DNA from: Ostreiculturibacter nitratireducens
GTDB lineage: Bacteria > Pseudomonadota > Alphaproteobacteria > Rhodobacterales > Rhodobacteraceae
DNA: 64,000 nucleotides
Assembly (NCBI RefSeq): GCF_032670585.1
Contig: NZ_JAVQHL010000003.1
Coordinates: 186,001 to 250,000 of the forward strand
Direction: 5' to 3'
Below the pieces are notes generated by a model. The model saw only the letters and a program-made list of their open reading frames with translations. It searched no databases and was not told the origin of the DNA. A program made the translations under genes and the position numbers. Shown here piece by piece: positions 15,667 through 24,750 of the stretch. Position 1 is the first letter of the stretch; each line of letters starts with the position of its first letter.

Positions 15667-16875
15667 ATGAGACAGACGTGGCGCTGGTTTGGTCCGAACG
15701 ATCTCGTATCCATCGATGATGTCCGACAGGCCGGGGCCGAAGGCGTCGTCTCGGCGCTCCACCACGTGCCGACGGGGGCGATCTGGACGCTGGACGAAAT
15801 CGCCAGACGGCAGGCCGAGATCGGGACGATGCGGGACGGCTCGCCCTCGACGCTGACATGGGACGTGGTGGAAAGCCTGCCGGTGTCCGAGGACATCAAG
15901 AAGCAGAAAGGCGTCTGGCGCGAACACATCACCGACTACCGCCAGAGCATGCGCAACCTAGCCGCCGCCGGGATCGAGGTCATCTGCTACAACTTCATGC
16001 CGGTCCTCGACTGGACGCGCACGGATCTTGCCTGGCGGCTGCCCAACGGCGCCACCTGCATGCGGTTCGACCTGACGGATTTCGCCGTCTTCGACATCCA
16101 CGTGCTGAAGCGGAAGGGCGCGGAGGAGGACTACGACGAGCCCCTGAGGGAGGCCGCGCGGCGCCGGCTGTCGGAGTTGAGCGAGGCCGATCTCCAGGCA
16201 CTCGCCCGGAACGTCGTCTTCGGCCTGCCGGGCGCGGCCGAGCATTTCACGCTGGAGGACGTGCGCGCGCATCTCGCCGAATACGCAGCGATGGGGGAAG
16301 CCACGCTGCGCCAGCACCTGATCGACTTCCTCGAACAGGTCGTGCCGCTCGCGGAGGAATTGGGGCTGCGTCTGTGCTGCCACCCGGACGACCCGCCCTT
16401 CCCGCTGCTGGGCCTGCCGCGGATCATGTCGACCGAGGCGCATTACCGGGCCGTGATGCAGGCGGTGGACAGCCCCGCGAACGGGATCACACTGTGCAGC
16501 GGATCCCTGGGGGCACGGCCCGACAACGATCTGCCGGGCATGATGGAACGGCTGGGCGACCGGGTGCATTTCCTGCACCTCAGAAACGTGACCCGCGAAA
16601 CCGACGGCATCCGCGGCTCCTTCTACGAGGCCGAGCACCTCGGCGGCGACACCGACATGGTCGCGCTGATCGAGGCGGCGCTGAAGGAGGAGGCGCGGCG
16701 CAAGGCGGCGGGGCGCGCCGACTGGTCGATCCCGTTCCGGCCCGACCACGGGCAGGACATCCTCGACGACCTCGGCCGCAAGGCGCAGCCGGGTTATCCG
16801 TCGATCGGGCGGCTCAAGGGCCTCGCGGAACTGCGCGGCGTCATCGCCGCGCTCTCGCCCCGGATCGCGGCATGA
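15667..16875 (+). CDS. uxuA: D-mannonate dehydratase
   Basis: Converts D-mannonate to 2-keto-3-deoxy-D-gluconate in glucuronate catabolism. The 402-residue protein begins MRQTWRWFGPNDLVSIDDVRQAG, a strongly conserved UxuA start, and continues with HHVPTGAIWTLDEI, FMPVLDWTRTDL and RLCCHPDDPPFPLLGLPRI. The last of these includes metal-binding Cys/His of the TIM barrel, and HFLHLRNVTRE and PFRPDHGQDILDD follow further on. Length is normal. It overlaps uxuB by 4 bp (ATGA), so the two form an operon divergent from the GntR-TRAP operon. Confidence 0.96.
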   Translation: MRQTWRWFGPNDLVSIDDVRQAGAEGVVSALHHVPTGAIWTLDEIARRQAEIGTMRDGSPSTLTWDVVESLPVSEDIKKQKGVWREHITDYRQSMRNLAAAGIEVICYNFMPVLDWTRTDLAWRLPNGATCMRFDLTDFAVFDIHVLKRKGAEEDYDEPLREAARRRLSELSEADLQALARNVVFGLPGAAEHFTLEDVRAHLAEYAAMGEATLRQHLIDFLEQVVPLAEELGLRLCCHPDDPPFPLLGLPRIMSTEAHYRAVMQAVDSPANGITLCSGSLGARPDNDLPGMMERLGDRVHFLHLRNVTRETDGIRGSFYEAEHLGGDTDMVALIEAALKEEARRKAAGRADWSIPFRPDHGQDILDDLGRKAQPGYPSIGRLKGLAELRGVIAALSPRIAA

Positions 16876-18347
16876 GCGCACGCCTCACATCGCCGGACGG
16901 TCTGCCCAAGGGCGTGAGGCCTGGCTACCGGCCCGAGGACCACGCGCCGGGCATCGTGCATCTTGGCCTCGGCGCGTTCCACAAGGCCCACCAAGCGGTC
17001 TACACCGACGACGCGCTGGCGGCCGAGGGCGGCGACTGGCGCATCATCGGCGTGAGCCTCAGGAGCACCGCGCCGTCCGAGGAGCTGACGCCGCAGAACG
17101 GGCTCTACACCATCATCGAACGCGGCGCGGGCGGGAGTTCGGCGCGCGTGATCGGGTCGATCGCTCGGGCGCTGGCGCTCAAGAACGACCGGCAGGCGGT
17201 GCTGGACGCGCTCCTCGATCCGGGGATTCGGATCGTCAGCCTCACGGTCACCGAGAAGGGCTATGGCATCGACCGCGCGACTGGCGGGATCGACAGGACC
17301 CATCCTGCGATCGCCGCGGACCTCGCCGCACCGGACGAACCCCGGGGCGTCGCGGGCCTTCTGGTCTGGGCGCTCGGCCAGCGGCGCGCGGCGGGCGTGC
17401 CGCCCTTCACGGTTCTTTGCTGCGACAACTTGCCGGAGAACGGCAAGATGCTGCGTGGCCTTCTCGTCGACTTCGCGCGCCACGCCGCGCCTGACCTCGC
17501 CGATCACATCGCGAACGAGGTCGCCTTCCCCTCCACCATGGTGGACCGCATCACGCCTGCGCGGGGGAGCGGCACGCTGGAACTCGCGGAGCGGATGATC
17601 GGCCTGCGGGACGAGGCGGCGGTCGAGACCGAGGGCTTCCGGCAATGGGTGATCGAAGATCACTTTCCGACCGGGCGGCCCGCATGGGAAGCCGGCGGCG
17701 CGATCTTCGTGAGCGAGGTGCGGCCGTACGAAGACATGAAGCTCCGGATGCTCAACGGCTCGCATTCCATGCTGGCCTATTCGGGTTTCCTCGCAGGGCA
17801 CCGTTACGTCCGGGACGTGATGCAGGACGCGTCCCTCGTCACGCTGATCGAGCGCCACCTCGCGGCCGCTGCGGGCACGCTCTCGCCGCTGAGCGGGGTC
17901 GATTTCGGTGACTACGCGAAATCCCTCCTGGAACGCTTCACGAATCCTCACCTCGCGCACGAGACCTACCAGATCGCCATGGACGGGACGGAGAAGCTGC
18001 CGCAGCGGATCCTCGCCCCGGCGAAGGACGCGGCGGAGAGCGGGCAGCCGCTTGCCCCCTTCGCCTTCGCGGTCGCCGCCTGGATGCGTTATGTCCTCGG
18101 ACGGACCGACGGGGGTGAGACCTACGCGCTCCGCGATCCGCGGGAGGTGGAACTGGCGGAGCACGTCGCTGGCCTTCGCACGGCGGAGGACGTCGCTCGG
18201 AGCCTCCTGTCACTGCCCGGCCTGTTTCCAGATCCCCTCCGGCGAAACGCGGATTGGACAGACGCCGTCACATCGCGGCTGGCGACCATGATGGCGCAAG
18301 GGATGCGGCAGGCGATCGACCGCGAGGCCGATGCGGCGCTCGGCTGA
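16872..18347 (+). CDS. uxuB: Mannitol dehydrogenase family protein (fructuronate reductase, UxuB-like)
   Basis: Polyol-specific long-chain dehydrogenase, predicted to interconvert D-fructuronate and D-mannonate with NAD(H), the step before UxuA. The 491-residue protein has IVHLGLGAFHKAHQAVYTDD at the NAD site (about residue 32), TVLCCDNLPENG in the middle, and the catalytic Lys/Asn/His region MKLRMLNGSHSMLAYSGFL near residue 300. The ATG at 16872 overlaps the uxuA stop; the longer open frame upstream is only a shadow of uxuA. Mannitol or arabitol activity cannot be excluded from sequence alone, but coupling to uxuA supports fructuronate reductase. Confidence 0.9.
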   Translation: MSARLTSPDGLPKGVRPGYRPEDHAPGIVHLGLGAFHKAHQAVYTDDALAAEGGDWRIIGVSLRSTAPSEELTPQNGLYTIIERGAGGSSARVIGSIARALALKNDRQAVLDALLDPGIRIVSLTVTEKGYGIDRATGGIDRTHPAIAADLAAPDEPRGVAGLLVWALGQRRAAGVPPFTVLCCDNLPENGKMLRGLLVDFARHAAPDLADHIANEVAFPSTMVDRITPARGSGTLELAERMIGLRDEAAVETEGFRQWVIEDHFPTGRPAWEAGGAIFVSEVRPYEDMKLRMLNGSHSMLAYSGFLAGHRYVRDVMQDASLVTLIERHLAAAAGTLSPLSGVDFGDYAKSLLERFTNPHLAHETYQIAMDGTEKLPQRILAPAKDAAESGQPLAPFAFAVAAWMRYVLGRTDGGETYALRDPREVELAEHVAGLRTAEDVARSLLSLPGLFPDPLRRNADWTDAVTSRLATMMAQGMRQAIDREADAALG

Positions 18348-18564
18348 CCGGATGTCGCCAGACCGATGCAGGAATGAGTCGCGGCAAAGGACGGACTTGC
18401 CCATCGCGCCCGACTGAAGAAGGATGGCGCGGAACGTCGGATTGCGCGGACGAGGGAGGAGACCCGCCAGCAATCGCGAATTCGCCCCTCCGGGCGGCGT
18501 TAGGCACGGCATGCCTGCACTGACCGCCCGGATCCAATCGAGACCCAGACGCAAAGGCCAAGAC

Positions 18565-19728
18565 ATGCTCCAGTTCGCACAGTCCATCCAGCGGCTCGGC
18601 ACCGAGTCCGCCTTCGAGGTTCTCGCCCGCGCGCAGAAACTCGCCTCGCAGGGGCGCGACATCATCAACCTCGGGATCGGCCAGCCTGACTTCCGCACGC
18701 CGGAGCACATCGTCGAGGCCGGCATCAAGGCGCTGCGCGACGGCCATCACGGTTACACGCCCGCGAACGGCATCCCCGCTCTCCGCGAGGCGGTGGCCGC
18801 CGACCTCAACCGCCGCCATGGGGTGGAGGTGAACCCCGACAACGTGATCGTCGTGCCGGGCGGCAAGCCGACGATGTTCTTCGCGGTCCTGATGTTCGGC
18901 GAGCCCGGGGTGGAGATCATGTATCCGAACCCCGGATTCCCGATCTACGAATCCGTCATCAAGTATTCCGGCGCGACCCCGGTGCCGATCGCACTGGAAG
19001 AGGCGAACGGCTTCGCCTTCTCGGCCGAGGCGATCCTTCAGAAGATCACGCCGAACACGCGGCTCATCATCATCAACAGCCCGGCCAACCCCACGGGCGG
19101 CGTCACGCCGCGCGAGGAGATCGACAAGCTCGTCGCGGGGCTCATGGAGCACCCGCAGGTCGCGCTCCTTTCGGACGAGATCTACAGCCAGATGCTCTAC
19201 GGCGGGCGCGAACATGTGAGCCTGCTGCAATACCCCGAAATCCGCGACCGGCTCATCATGCTGGACGGCTGGTCGAAGACCTATGCCATGACCGGCTGGC
19301 GGCTCGGCTTCGCGGTCTGGCCCGACACCATGGTCGACCCGGTGACGCGGCTCTGCATCAACGACCATTCCTGCGTGAACGCGGCCACGCAATACGCAGG
19401 CATCGCGGCATTGACCGGCCCGCAGGAGCCCGTCCGAGAGATGGTGGCGGAGTTCGACCGGCGCCGGCAGATCATCGTCGAGGGGCTGAACACGATCCCG
19501 GGCTTCCGCTGCGCTGACGCCGCAGGTGCGTTCTACGCCTTCCCGAACATCGAGGGCACCGGCATGACCGCGCGCGAGGCGCAGGACAAGTTCCTCACCG
19601 AGGCCGGCATCGCGACCGTCGCTGGCACGAGCTTCGGGGCCTGGGGCGAAGGCTACCTGCGCTTCTCCTACGCCAACAGCGTGGCGAACATCGAGGAGGC
19701 CATGCGCCGGATCCGCGCGATCCTCTAG
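18565..19728 (+). CDS. Class I/II PLP-dependent aminotransferase
   Basis: Fold-type I aminotransferase of 387 residues, AspC-like, with unknown amino donor. Seen motifs: DIINLGIGQPDF near residue 32, the SPANPTGG motif near residue 172, SDEIYSQMLY with the Asp that contacts the PLP ring nitrogen, and SKTYAMTGWRLG with the Schiff-base lysine near residue 237. RFSYANSV, with the substrate-carboxylate Arg, is near the C-terminus. The ATG at 18565 was chosen because conserved sequence begins there (MLQFAQSIQRLG). It lies about 215 bp after uxuB and need not be functionally linked to it. Confidence 0.9.
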   Translation: MLQFAQSIQRLGTESAFEVLARAQKLASQGRDIINLGIGQPDFRTPEHIVEAGIKALRDGHHGYTPANGIPALREAVAADLNRRHGVEVNPDNVIVVPGGKPTMFFAVLMFGEPGVEIMYPNPGFPIYESVIKYSGATPVPIALEEANGFAFSAEAILQKITPNTRLIIINSPANPTGGVTPREEIDKLVAGLMEHPQVALLSDEIYSQMLYGGREHVSLLQYPEIRDRLIMLDGWSKTYAMTGWRLGFAVWPDTMVDPVTRLCINDHSCVNAATQYAGIAALTGPQEPVREMVAEFDRRRQIIVEGLNTIPGFRCADAAGAFYAFPNIEGTGMTAREAQDKFLTEAGIATVAGTSFGAWGEGYLRFSYANSVANIEEAMRRIRAIL

Positions 19729-19822
19729 CGCCGGGCGCGAGGTTCGAGGGTTTCCATTCTCTGGCATTCCCCTCAACCTTTGCCAGAACGGTCCGATTGC
19801 ATATCGCCCCGGAAAGGAAGCC

Positions 19823-20980
19823 AAGAACAACGCCAACCCGAAGATCACCCCCGTCCTGATCTGCGGCGGCTGTCGGGGCCCGGCTTCGCACCGTCCGTCG
19901 TGATGACGGCCTCGGACTTCCGATTCATCGTCACCGAACAGCTGTCGGCGGCCGGAAGCGACCCCGGAGCCATCGTGATCGAGCCGGAGCCGCGCAATAC
20001 CGGACCCGCCGTCCTCGCAGCGGCCGCTCATCTCGCGGCCTCGGACCCCGACGCGCTGATCCTCGCCGCGCCCTCCGATCACGCAATGGCCGACGCGGAG
20101 ACCTTCCGCGCTGCCGTGGCGAAGGGCGTGGAGGCCGCGCGCACGGGGCGGATCGTGACCGTCGGCATCGCGCCCACCCGCGCCGAGACGGGGTTCGGCT
20201 GGCTGGAACTCGACAATTTCCCGAATGGAGAGGCGCAGCCGCTCACCCGGTTCGTCGAGAAGCCCGACGCGGAGAACGCAGCGCGGATGCTCGCCGCCGG
20301 GAACTGCCTCTGGAACGCCGGGATATTTCTCTTCGCCGCGCGCACCATGCTGGAGGCGGCCGCCGCGCACGCGTCCGACCTGCCGGCCCCGGAGACGGAG
20401 GCGCTGTCGCGCGCCAGACCCGATCTCGGCTTCCTCAGGCTCGACCCCGAGGCATGGGCTCACGCCCGCGACGTCTCCCTCGACTACGCGGTGATGGAGC
20501 GCGCGACGAACCTCTCCGTCGTGCCCTTCTCCGGAGGCTGGACGGACCTCGGCGGCTGGGACGCGGTCTGGCACGAGATGGGGCCGGACGCCGCGGGCGT
20601 CGTCGCCTCGGGGAACGCGACCGCGATCGACTACACGGACGCGCTGTTGCGGTCCGAGGCCGAGGGCCTCGAGGTCGTGGGGATCGGGCTCAGGGACATC
20701 GTCGCCGTGGCCATGCCCGACGCGGTGCTGGTGGCGGACAGATCCCGCGCGCAGGGGGGCCGCGCGGCGGTCTCCGCGCTTGAGTCGCGGGGCGCGCGAC
20801 AGGCGGAATCCTTTCCTCGCGAGCATCGCCCCTGGGGCTGGTTCGAAACGCTGGTCCTCGGCGACCGCTTCCGGGTGAAGTGCATCGTCGTCCATCCGGG
20901 CGCCGCGCTCAGCCTGCAAAGCCACGTGCACCGGGCCGAACACTGGATCGTCGTGTTCGGCACCGCGCGGGTGAGGCGCG
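19823..20980 (+). pseudogene. Mannose-1-phosphate guanylyltransferase / mannose-6-phosphate isomerase, degraded
   Basis: A clear homologue of the bifunctional GDP-mannose enzyme (ManC/CpsB type), broken at both ends. The frame starts with KITPVLICGG, which should run into the pyrophosphorylase signature GSGTRLWPLSRKSYPK. That signature is absent, and within a few bases the homology resumes in another frame as RLSGPGFAPSVVMTAS. This is an internal deletion of roughly 30 codons with a frameshift near 19,868, removing the nucleotide-binding loop. No start codon precedes KITPV in frame. The body (IEPEPRNTGPAVLAAA, FVEKPD, WNAGIFLF, GGWTDLGGWDAVW) is intact, but the cupin isomerase domain ends abruptly after LSLQSHVHRAEHWIVVFGTA. 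Not functional as a GTP-mannose pyrophosphorylase. Confidence 0.85.
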
Positions 20981-20982
20981 CC

Positions 20983-21002
20983 GGGGGCGCGGAAACGCCC
21001 CC
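20983..21002. terminator. Hairpin between pseudogene and KGSA dehydrogenase
   Basis: A 7-bp GC-only stem (GGGGGCG / CGCCCCC) with a 6-nt loop CGGAAA, 11 bp beyond the stop of the minus-strand dehydrogenase and at the truncation point of the plus-strand pseudogene. No U-run is seen. Probable transcript end for the catabolic operon. Confidence 0.45.
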
Positions 21003-21013
21003 GCATAAGATAA

Positions 21014-22540
21014 TCAGACCAGGTCCGCGGGCAGAAGCGCGTCCGGCATGTTCTGGTAGCAGACGGGGCGCAGGAAGCGGCGGATCGCCAGCGTGCCGAC
21101 GGAGGTCGCGCCGAAATTCGTGGACGCGGGGTAAGGCCCGCCATGCACCATTGAGTCACAGACTTCGACGCCCGTGGGGAAGCCGTTCGCGAGCACCCGG
21201 CCCGCCTTGCGTTCGAGGACCGGCATCAGGCGGCGGCCGAGGTCGGTGTCGCCTTCGTCGAGGTGCAGCGTGCAGGTCAGTTGGCCGTGCAGGCTTTTCG
21301 CCATCGCCTCCATCTCGTCCGCGTCATCGACGCGCACGACAAGGCCGAGGGGCCCGAAGACCTCTTCACCCAGCACATCGTTCGAAAGCCATTCCCTGCC
21401 GGTCGTGGCAAAGAGGTAGGGCGTCGCGTTCCTGAGGTCGCACATCGAAGTCAGGACCTCCTGCACGCCCTTGGTTCCCGCGATCCGGTCGCGCCCGGCT
21501 CGGTAGGCGGAGGCGATCCCGTCGGTGAGCATCGTCTGCGCGCCGATCGGCTCCAGCGCCTCGCTCGCGGCCTCGATGAAGGCGTCGGCCTCCGGCCCGT
21601 CGATCACCACGGCGATGCCGGGGTTGGTGCAGAACTGTCCCGCGCCCATGGTCAGCGATCCCGCCCAGCCCTTGGCGATCTCGCCCCCGCGCGCCTTCAG
21701 CGCGGCGGGAAGCAGGAACATCGGGTTCACGCTGCCCAGTTCGCCGAAGAACGGGATCGGTTCGGGCCGCTGCGCGCAGAGATCGAAGAGAGCCCGCCCG
21801 CCGCCGAGCGAACCCGTGAAGCCCACCGCCTTGATCCGGGGATGCTGGACGAGCGCCGTGCCCACGTCGCGCTTGCCGCCCTGGATCAGCGAGAAGACAC
21901 CGGGATGAAGCCCGCATTTCCTCACCGCCGCATGGATGGCCTCGGCCACGATCTCGCCTGTGCCGGGATGGGCGGAGTGGCCCTTGACCACGACCGGGCA
22001 GCCCGCCGCCAGCGCCGAGGCGGTATCACCGCCGGCGGTCGAAAAGGCGAGCGGGAAGTTCGAGGCGCCGAAGACGGCCACCGGGCCGATCGGGCGCTGC
22101 ATCATCTTCAGGTCCGGGCGCGGCAGGGGCTGCCGGTCCGGCAGCGCCTCGTCATGCCGGCGGTCGAGGTAGTCGCCTTTCAGGATGTGGCTCGCAAAAA
22201 GACGGAGCTGGCCGACGGTCCGCCCGCGCTCCCCCTGGAGTCGCGCCTCGGGGAGGCCGGTTTCCTGGGTGCCGATCTCGGTGATCGCCTCGGCGCGGGC
22301 CTCGATCTCGTCCGCGATGGCGTTGAGAAAGGCCGCACGCTCTTCGCGCGTGGAATAGCCGTAGGACCAGAACGCCTCTTCCGCCGCTTCCGCGGCACGG
22401 TCCACGAGGGCCGGCGTGCCTACGGAGAAGTCATGGGCCGGGCCGTGCGCCGGCTCCGAACGGAACGTCGTCTCTCCCGCTACCCATTCGCCGGCGATGA
22501 GGTGCTTGCCGTGGGGGGTGAATACGGATTTGTCGAGCAT
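21014..22540 (-). CDS. Alpha-ketoglutaric semialdehyde (2,5-dioxovalerate) dehydrogenase
   Basis: NAD(P)-dependent aldehyde dehydrogenase that forms 2-oxoglutarate, the end step of Weimberg-type pentose and aldarate pathways. The 508-residue protein has the KGSADH-like start TPHGKHLIAGEWVAG and VAVFGASNFPLAFSTAGGDTASALAAGCPVV (divided here only for description). The general-base Glu lies in FFGELGSVNP (about residue 266) and the nucleophile Cys in GAGQFCTNPG (about residue 303). The unusual GSLGGGRALFDL and FCTNPG forms, compared with betaine or benzaldehyde dehydrogenases, are typical of this subfamily. It sits downstream of talarate/galactarate and IlvD-type dehydratases and near a KdgD-type gene, all of which lead to its substrate. 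Confidence 0.9.
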   Translation of the reverse strand: MLDKSVFTPHGKHLIAGEWVAGETTFRSEPAHGPAHDFSVGTPALVDRAAEAAEEAFWSYGYSTREERAAFLNAIADEIEARAEAITEIGTQETGLPEARLQGERGRTVGQLRLFASHILKGDYLDRRHDEALPDRQPLPRPDLKMMQRPIGPVAVFGASNFPLAFSTAGGDTASALAAGCPVVVKGHSAHPGTGEIVAEAIHAAVRKCGLHPGVFSLIQGGKRDVGTALVQHPRIKAVGFTGSLGGGRALFDLCAQRPEPIPFFGELGSVNPMFLLPAALKARGGEIAKGWAGSLTMGAGQFCTNPGIAVVIDGPEADAFIEAASEALEPIGAQTMLTDGIASAYRAGRDRIAGTKGVQEVLTSMCDLRNATPYLFATTGREWLSNDVLGEEVFGPLGLVVRVDDADEMEAMAKSLHGQLTCTLHLDEGDTDLGRRLMPVLERKAGRVLANGFPTGVEVCDSMVHGGPYPASTNFGATSVGTLAIRRFLRPVCYQNMPDALLPADLV

Positions 22541-22823
22541 TGGTCAGTCCTTTCCGGGTTTCTGGGCGGCGAAATCAGGATTGATCCCGAGTTCGCTCCG
22601 GCCCTCTGTCTTCAGGTTCTGATTTGCCCACTACCCTCTCCAGCGGGGCGCGGCCGTCAAGTCAATAGTTCCGGACGCCTCCGTCGGCAGCGCCGAGGAA
22701 GAGCTGCTTCGTCACCTTTTCACCGACCGGGATTCTTCATCGGGCCGAGGGGCCACGGTGTTTTCGGCGGCGCAAAGACAGGTCTCCAACCGAGGCGGCG
22801 GTCTGATCGCCGATGCGCGGCGC
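22541..22823. other. Intergenic gap in the aldarate cluster
   Basis: A 283-bp stretch between the RraA-like gene and the KGSA dehydrogenase gene, both on the minus strand. I see no convincing gene, hairpin or promoter. The size suggests that the dehydrogenase may have its own promoter. Confidence 0.5.
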
Positions 22824-23534
22824 TCAACGTTTGTTCTTCTTCCGCCACGCCTCGAAGGTCTTGAGGTGTTCGTCCCTGGTTCGGGGATAGAGGCCGATGA
22901 TAGTCTCGCCCGCCTTCACCTGCTCGACGACGAAATCCTCGTATGCCGTCATCTCGTGCGCCTCGTCGGCGACCTCGTCGGCGAGGTGCGCCGGTATGAT
23001 GATGACGCTGTCGTCATCGCCCACGACGATGTCGCCTGGAAAAACCGCGACGTCGCCGCAGCCGATCGGGACGTTGATGTCGATCGCCTCGTGCAGCGTC
23101 AGGTTAGTGGGGCTCGAGGGGCGGTTGTGGTAGGCGGGAATGTCCAGCTCGCCGATCACGATGGAGTCGCGGAAGCCGCCGTCGGTCACGACGCCCGCGC
23201 CGCCCCGGACCATGAGGCGGGTGATGAGGATGTCGCCGGCCGACGCGGCGCGCGGATCCTTGCGGCTGTCCATCACGAGGACGTGGCCCGCGGGGCACTG
23301 CTCGATCGCCTGGCGCTGGGGGTGCTGCGGGTTGCGGAACTCGGCGAGCGTGTTGCGGTCTTCGCGCGCGGGCATGTAGCGCAGCGTGAAAGCCGGGCCG
23401 ACCATGTTCCTGCCCTTGCGCGCGACGGGACGCACGTCCTGGATCACCTGGTTCCGGAGCCCGCGCTTGAAGAGCGCGGTGGCCAGCGTCGCCACGGACA
23501 CGCCCATCAGCTTTTCCTTCGTCTCGGGTTTCAT
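22824..23534 (-). CDS. RraA-family protein (HMG/CHA aldolase-like)
   Basis: A 236-residue protein of the RraA/4-hydroxy-4-methyl-2-oxoglutarate aldolase fold. Seen are TLATALFKRGLRNQVIQDVRP near the start, a GPAFTLRYMP segment, GHVLVMDSRKDPRAASAGDIL, and the metal/substrate region GGAGVVTDGGFRDS, where the aldolases keep a conserved Arg-Asp pair. VFPGDIVVGDDDSVIIIPAHLADEV closes the domain. In this setting, 10 bp after the talarate/galactarate dehydratase gene, a divalent-metal aldolase or lyase acting on a keto-acid intermediate is more likely than RNase E inhibition. This is inference from context. Confidence 0.82.
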   Translation of the reverse strand: MKPETKEKLMGVSVATLATALFKRGLRNQVIQDVRPVARKGRNMVGPAFTLRYMPAREDRNTLAEFRNPQHPQRQAIEQCPAGHVLVMDSRKDPRAASAGDILITRLMVRGGAGVVTDGGFRDSIVIGELDIPAYHNRPSSPTNLTLHEAIDINVPIGCGDVAVFPGDIVVGDDDSVIIIPAHLADEVADEAHEMTAYEDFVVEQVKAGETIIGLYPRTRDEHLKTFEAWRKKNKR

Positions 23535-23544
23535 TGCCTTGTCC

Positions 23545-24750
23545 TCATTCCTCGACGGGCGAGCCCGTCGTCCAAGTCTCTACCGTCCAGTCGCGCGCCT
23601 GCGACGAAAGCGTGAAGCCGAGGCCAGGGCGCGGCGGCACCGCGACGCGGCCGTTCGCAATCTCCAGACGCTCGTCGAACAAGGGTTCCAGCCAGTGGAA
23701 GTGCTCGATCCAGGGCTCCTCCGGGAAAGCGGCGGCGAGGTGGACGTGCAGCTCCATCACCCAATGAGGGGCGATCTGGACGCGGTGCATTTCGGCCGCA
23801 GCCATGGCCTTCAGGAACGGCGTCACTCCGCCGATCCGGAGCGCGTCGACCTGGCTGATGTCGCACCCGCCCGCCTGCACCAGCCCGATCGCCTCGGTCG
23901 GCGAGGTCAGCATCTCGCCCGTCGCGACCGGCGTCGCGAGGTCGCGCGCGAGCGCGGCGTGCCCTTCGAAGTCCAAGGCGTCGAGCGGCTCCTCTATGAA
24001 GGCGAGCCCCATGTCGTCGACGATCCGCCCGAACTGCAGCGCATATGCGCGGTCCCATTGCTGGTTCGCGTCGATCATCAGCGCGATGTCGTCGGGCAGA
24101 TGCGCGCGCATGGCGTCGATGCGGCGAAGGTCCTCCTGCCCATCCGGCTGGCCGACCTTCATCTTGATCCCACCGATGCCGAGCGCGAGAGAGCGGTCCG
24201 CCGCCGCCCTGATCTCGTCGATCGACGCCTGAAGGTACTGGCCCTCGGAGTTGTAGATCCTGAGCGTGTCGCGATGCGCGCCCAAAAGCTTCGCGAGCGG
24301 CATCCCCGCACGCTTCGCCTTCATGTCCCACAGCGCCACGTCGAAGGCCCCGATGGTCTGGTAGGACATGCCGCCCCGGCCTAGGCTGTTCGTCTGCCAG
24401 CGCAGCAGTTCCCACAGCCGGCCGATATCGTTCGGGTCCTGACCCATGATCCGCGGCGCGATTTCGCGGGCGAGCGCGAACATCCCCGCCCCGCCGGCAC
24501 GGAGCGTGTAGGAAAAGCCCATGCCGCGGTGGCCTGCCTCGCTGACGGCCTCGACGGTCAGGATGTCGACTTGGGTGAGCGGCGACTGCCGGCCAGTCAG
24601 AACCTTGGCGTCCGACAGCGCGAATTTCAGCGGGATCATGACGTGGCTTAGCTTCAGCCCGGCCAGCGCGTCCTGGCTGGCCGCGCCGCGCGGGGCGCCG
24701 GCAAGCGGCGGGCGCGCGGAAATGAGGCGCTTGGAAAGGTCGAGGCTCAT
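23545..24750 (-). CDS. L-talarate/galactarate dehydratase (enolase superfamily)
   Basis: Mandelate-racemase-like enzyme of 401 residues that dehydrates an aldarate to 5-keto-4-deoxy-D-glucarate. The N-terminal capping domain shows FALSDAKVLTGRQSP and GFSYTLRAGG, characteristic of talarate/galactarate dehydratases. The barrel has the KxK motif (GGIKMKVGQPDG, about residue 190), Mg ligands in IDANQQWDR, IEEPLDA and ATGEMLT, and the catalytic His in QIAPHWVMELHVHLAA. The start (ATG 24750) shares one base with the stop of the preceding dehydratase gene (TGATG), so it is translationally coupled; the longer open frame upstream is shadow. Assignment to talarate/galactarate is by resemblance to the characterised enterobacterial family. 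Confidence 0.88.
   Translation of the reverse strand: MSLDLSKRLISARPPLAGAPRGAASQDALAGLKLSHVMIPLKFALSDAKVLTGRQSPLTQVDILTVEAVSEAGHRGMGFSYTLRAGGAGMFALAREIAPRIMGQDPNDIGRLWELLRWQTNSLGRGGMSYQTIGAFDVALWDMKAKRAGMPLAKLLGAHRDTLRIYNSEGQYLQASIDEIRAAADRSLALGIGGIKMKVGQPDGQEDLRRIDAMRAHLPDDIALMIDANQQWDRAYALQFGRIVDDMGLAFIEEPLDALDFEGHAALARDLATPVATGEMLTSPTEAIGLVQAGGCDISQVDALRIGGVTPFLKAMAAAEMHRVQIAPHWVMELHVHLAAAFPEEPWIEHFHWLEPLFDERLEIANGRVAVPPRPGLGFTLSSQARDWTVETWTTGSPVEE

Noticed and set aside
15858..16871. Long N-terminal extension of the UxuB open frame
   Set aside because: It lies entirely within uxuA in another frame and has no family resemblance; the ATG at 16872 overlaps the uxuA stop.
20983..21002. Hairpin considered as an insertion-sequence end
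   Set aside because: No transposase, target-site duplication or matching partner repeat nearby; a simple terminator-like hairpin is enough.
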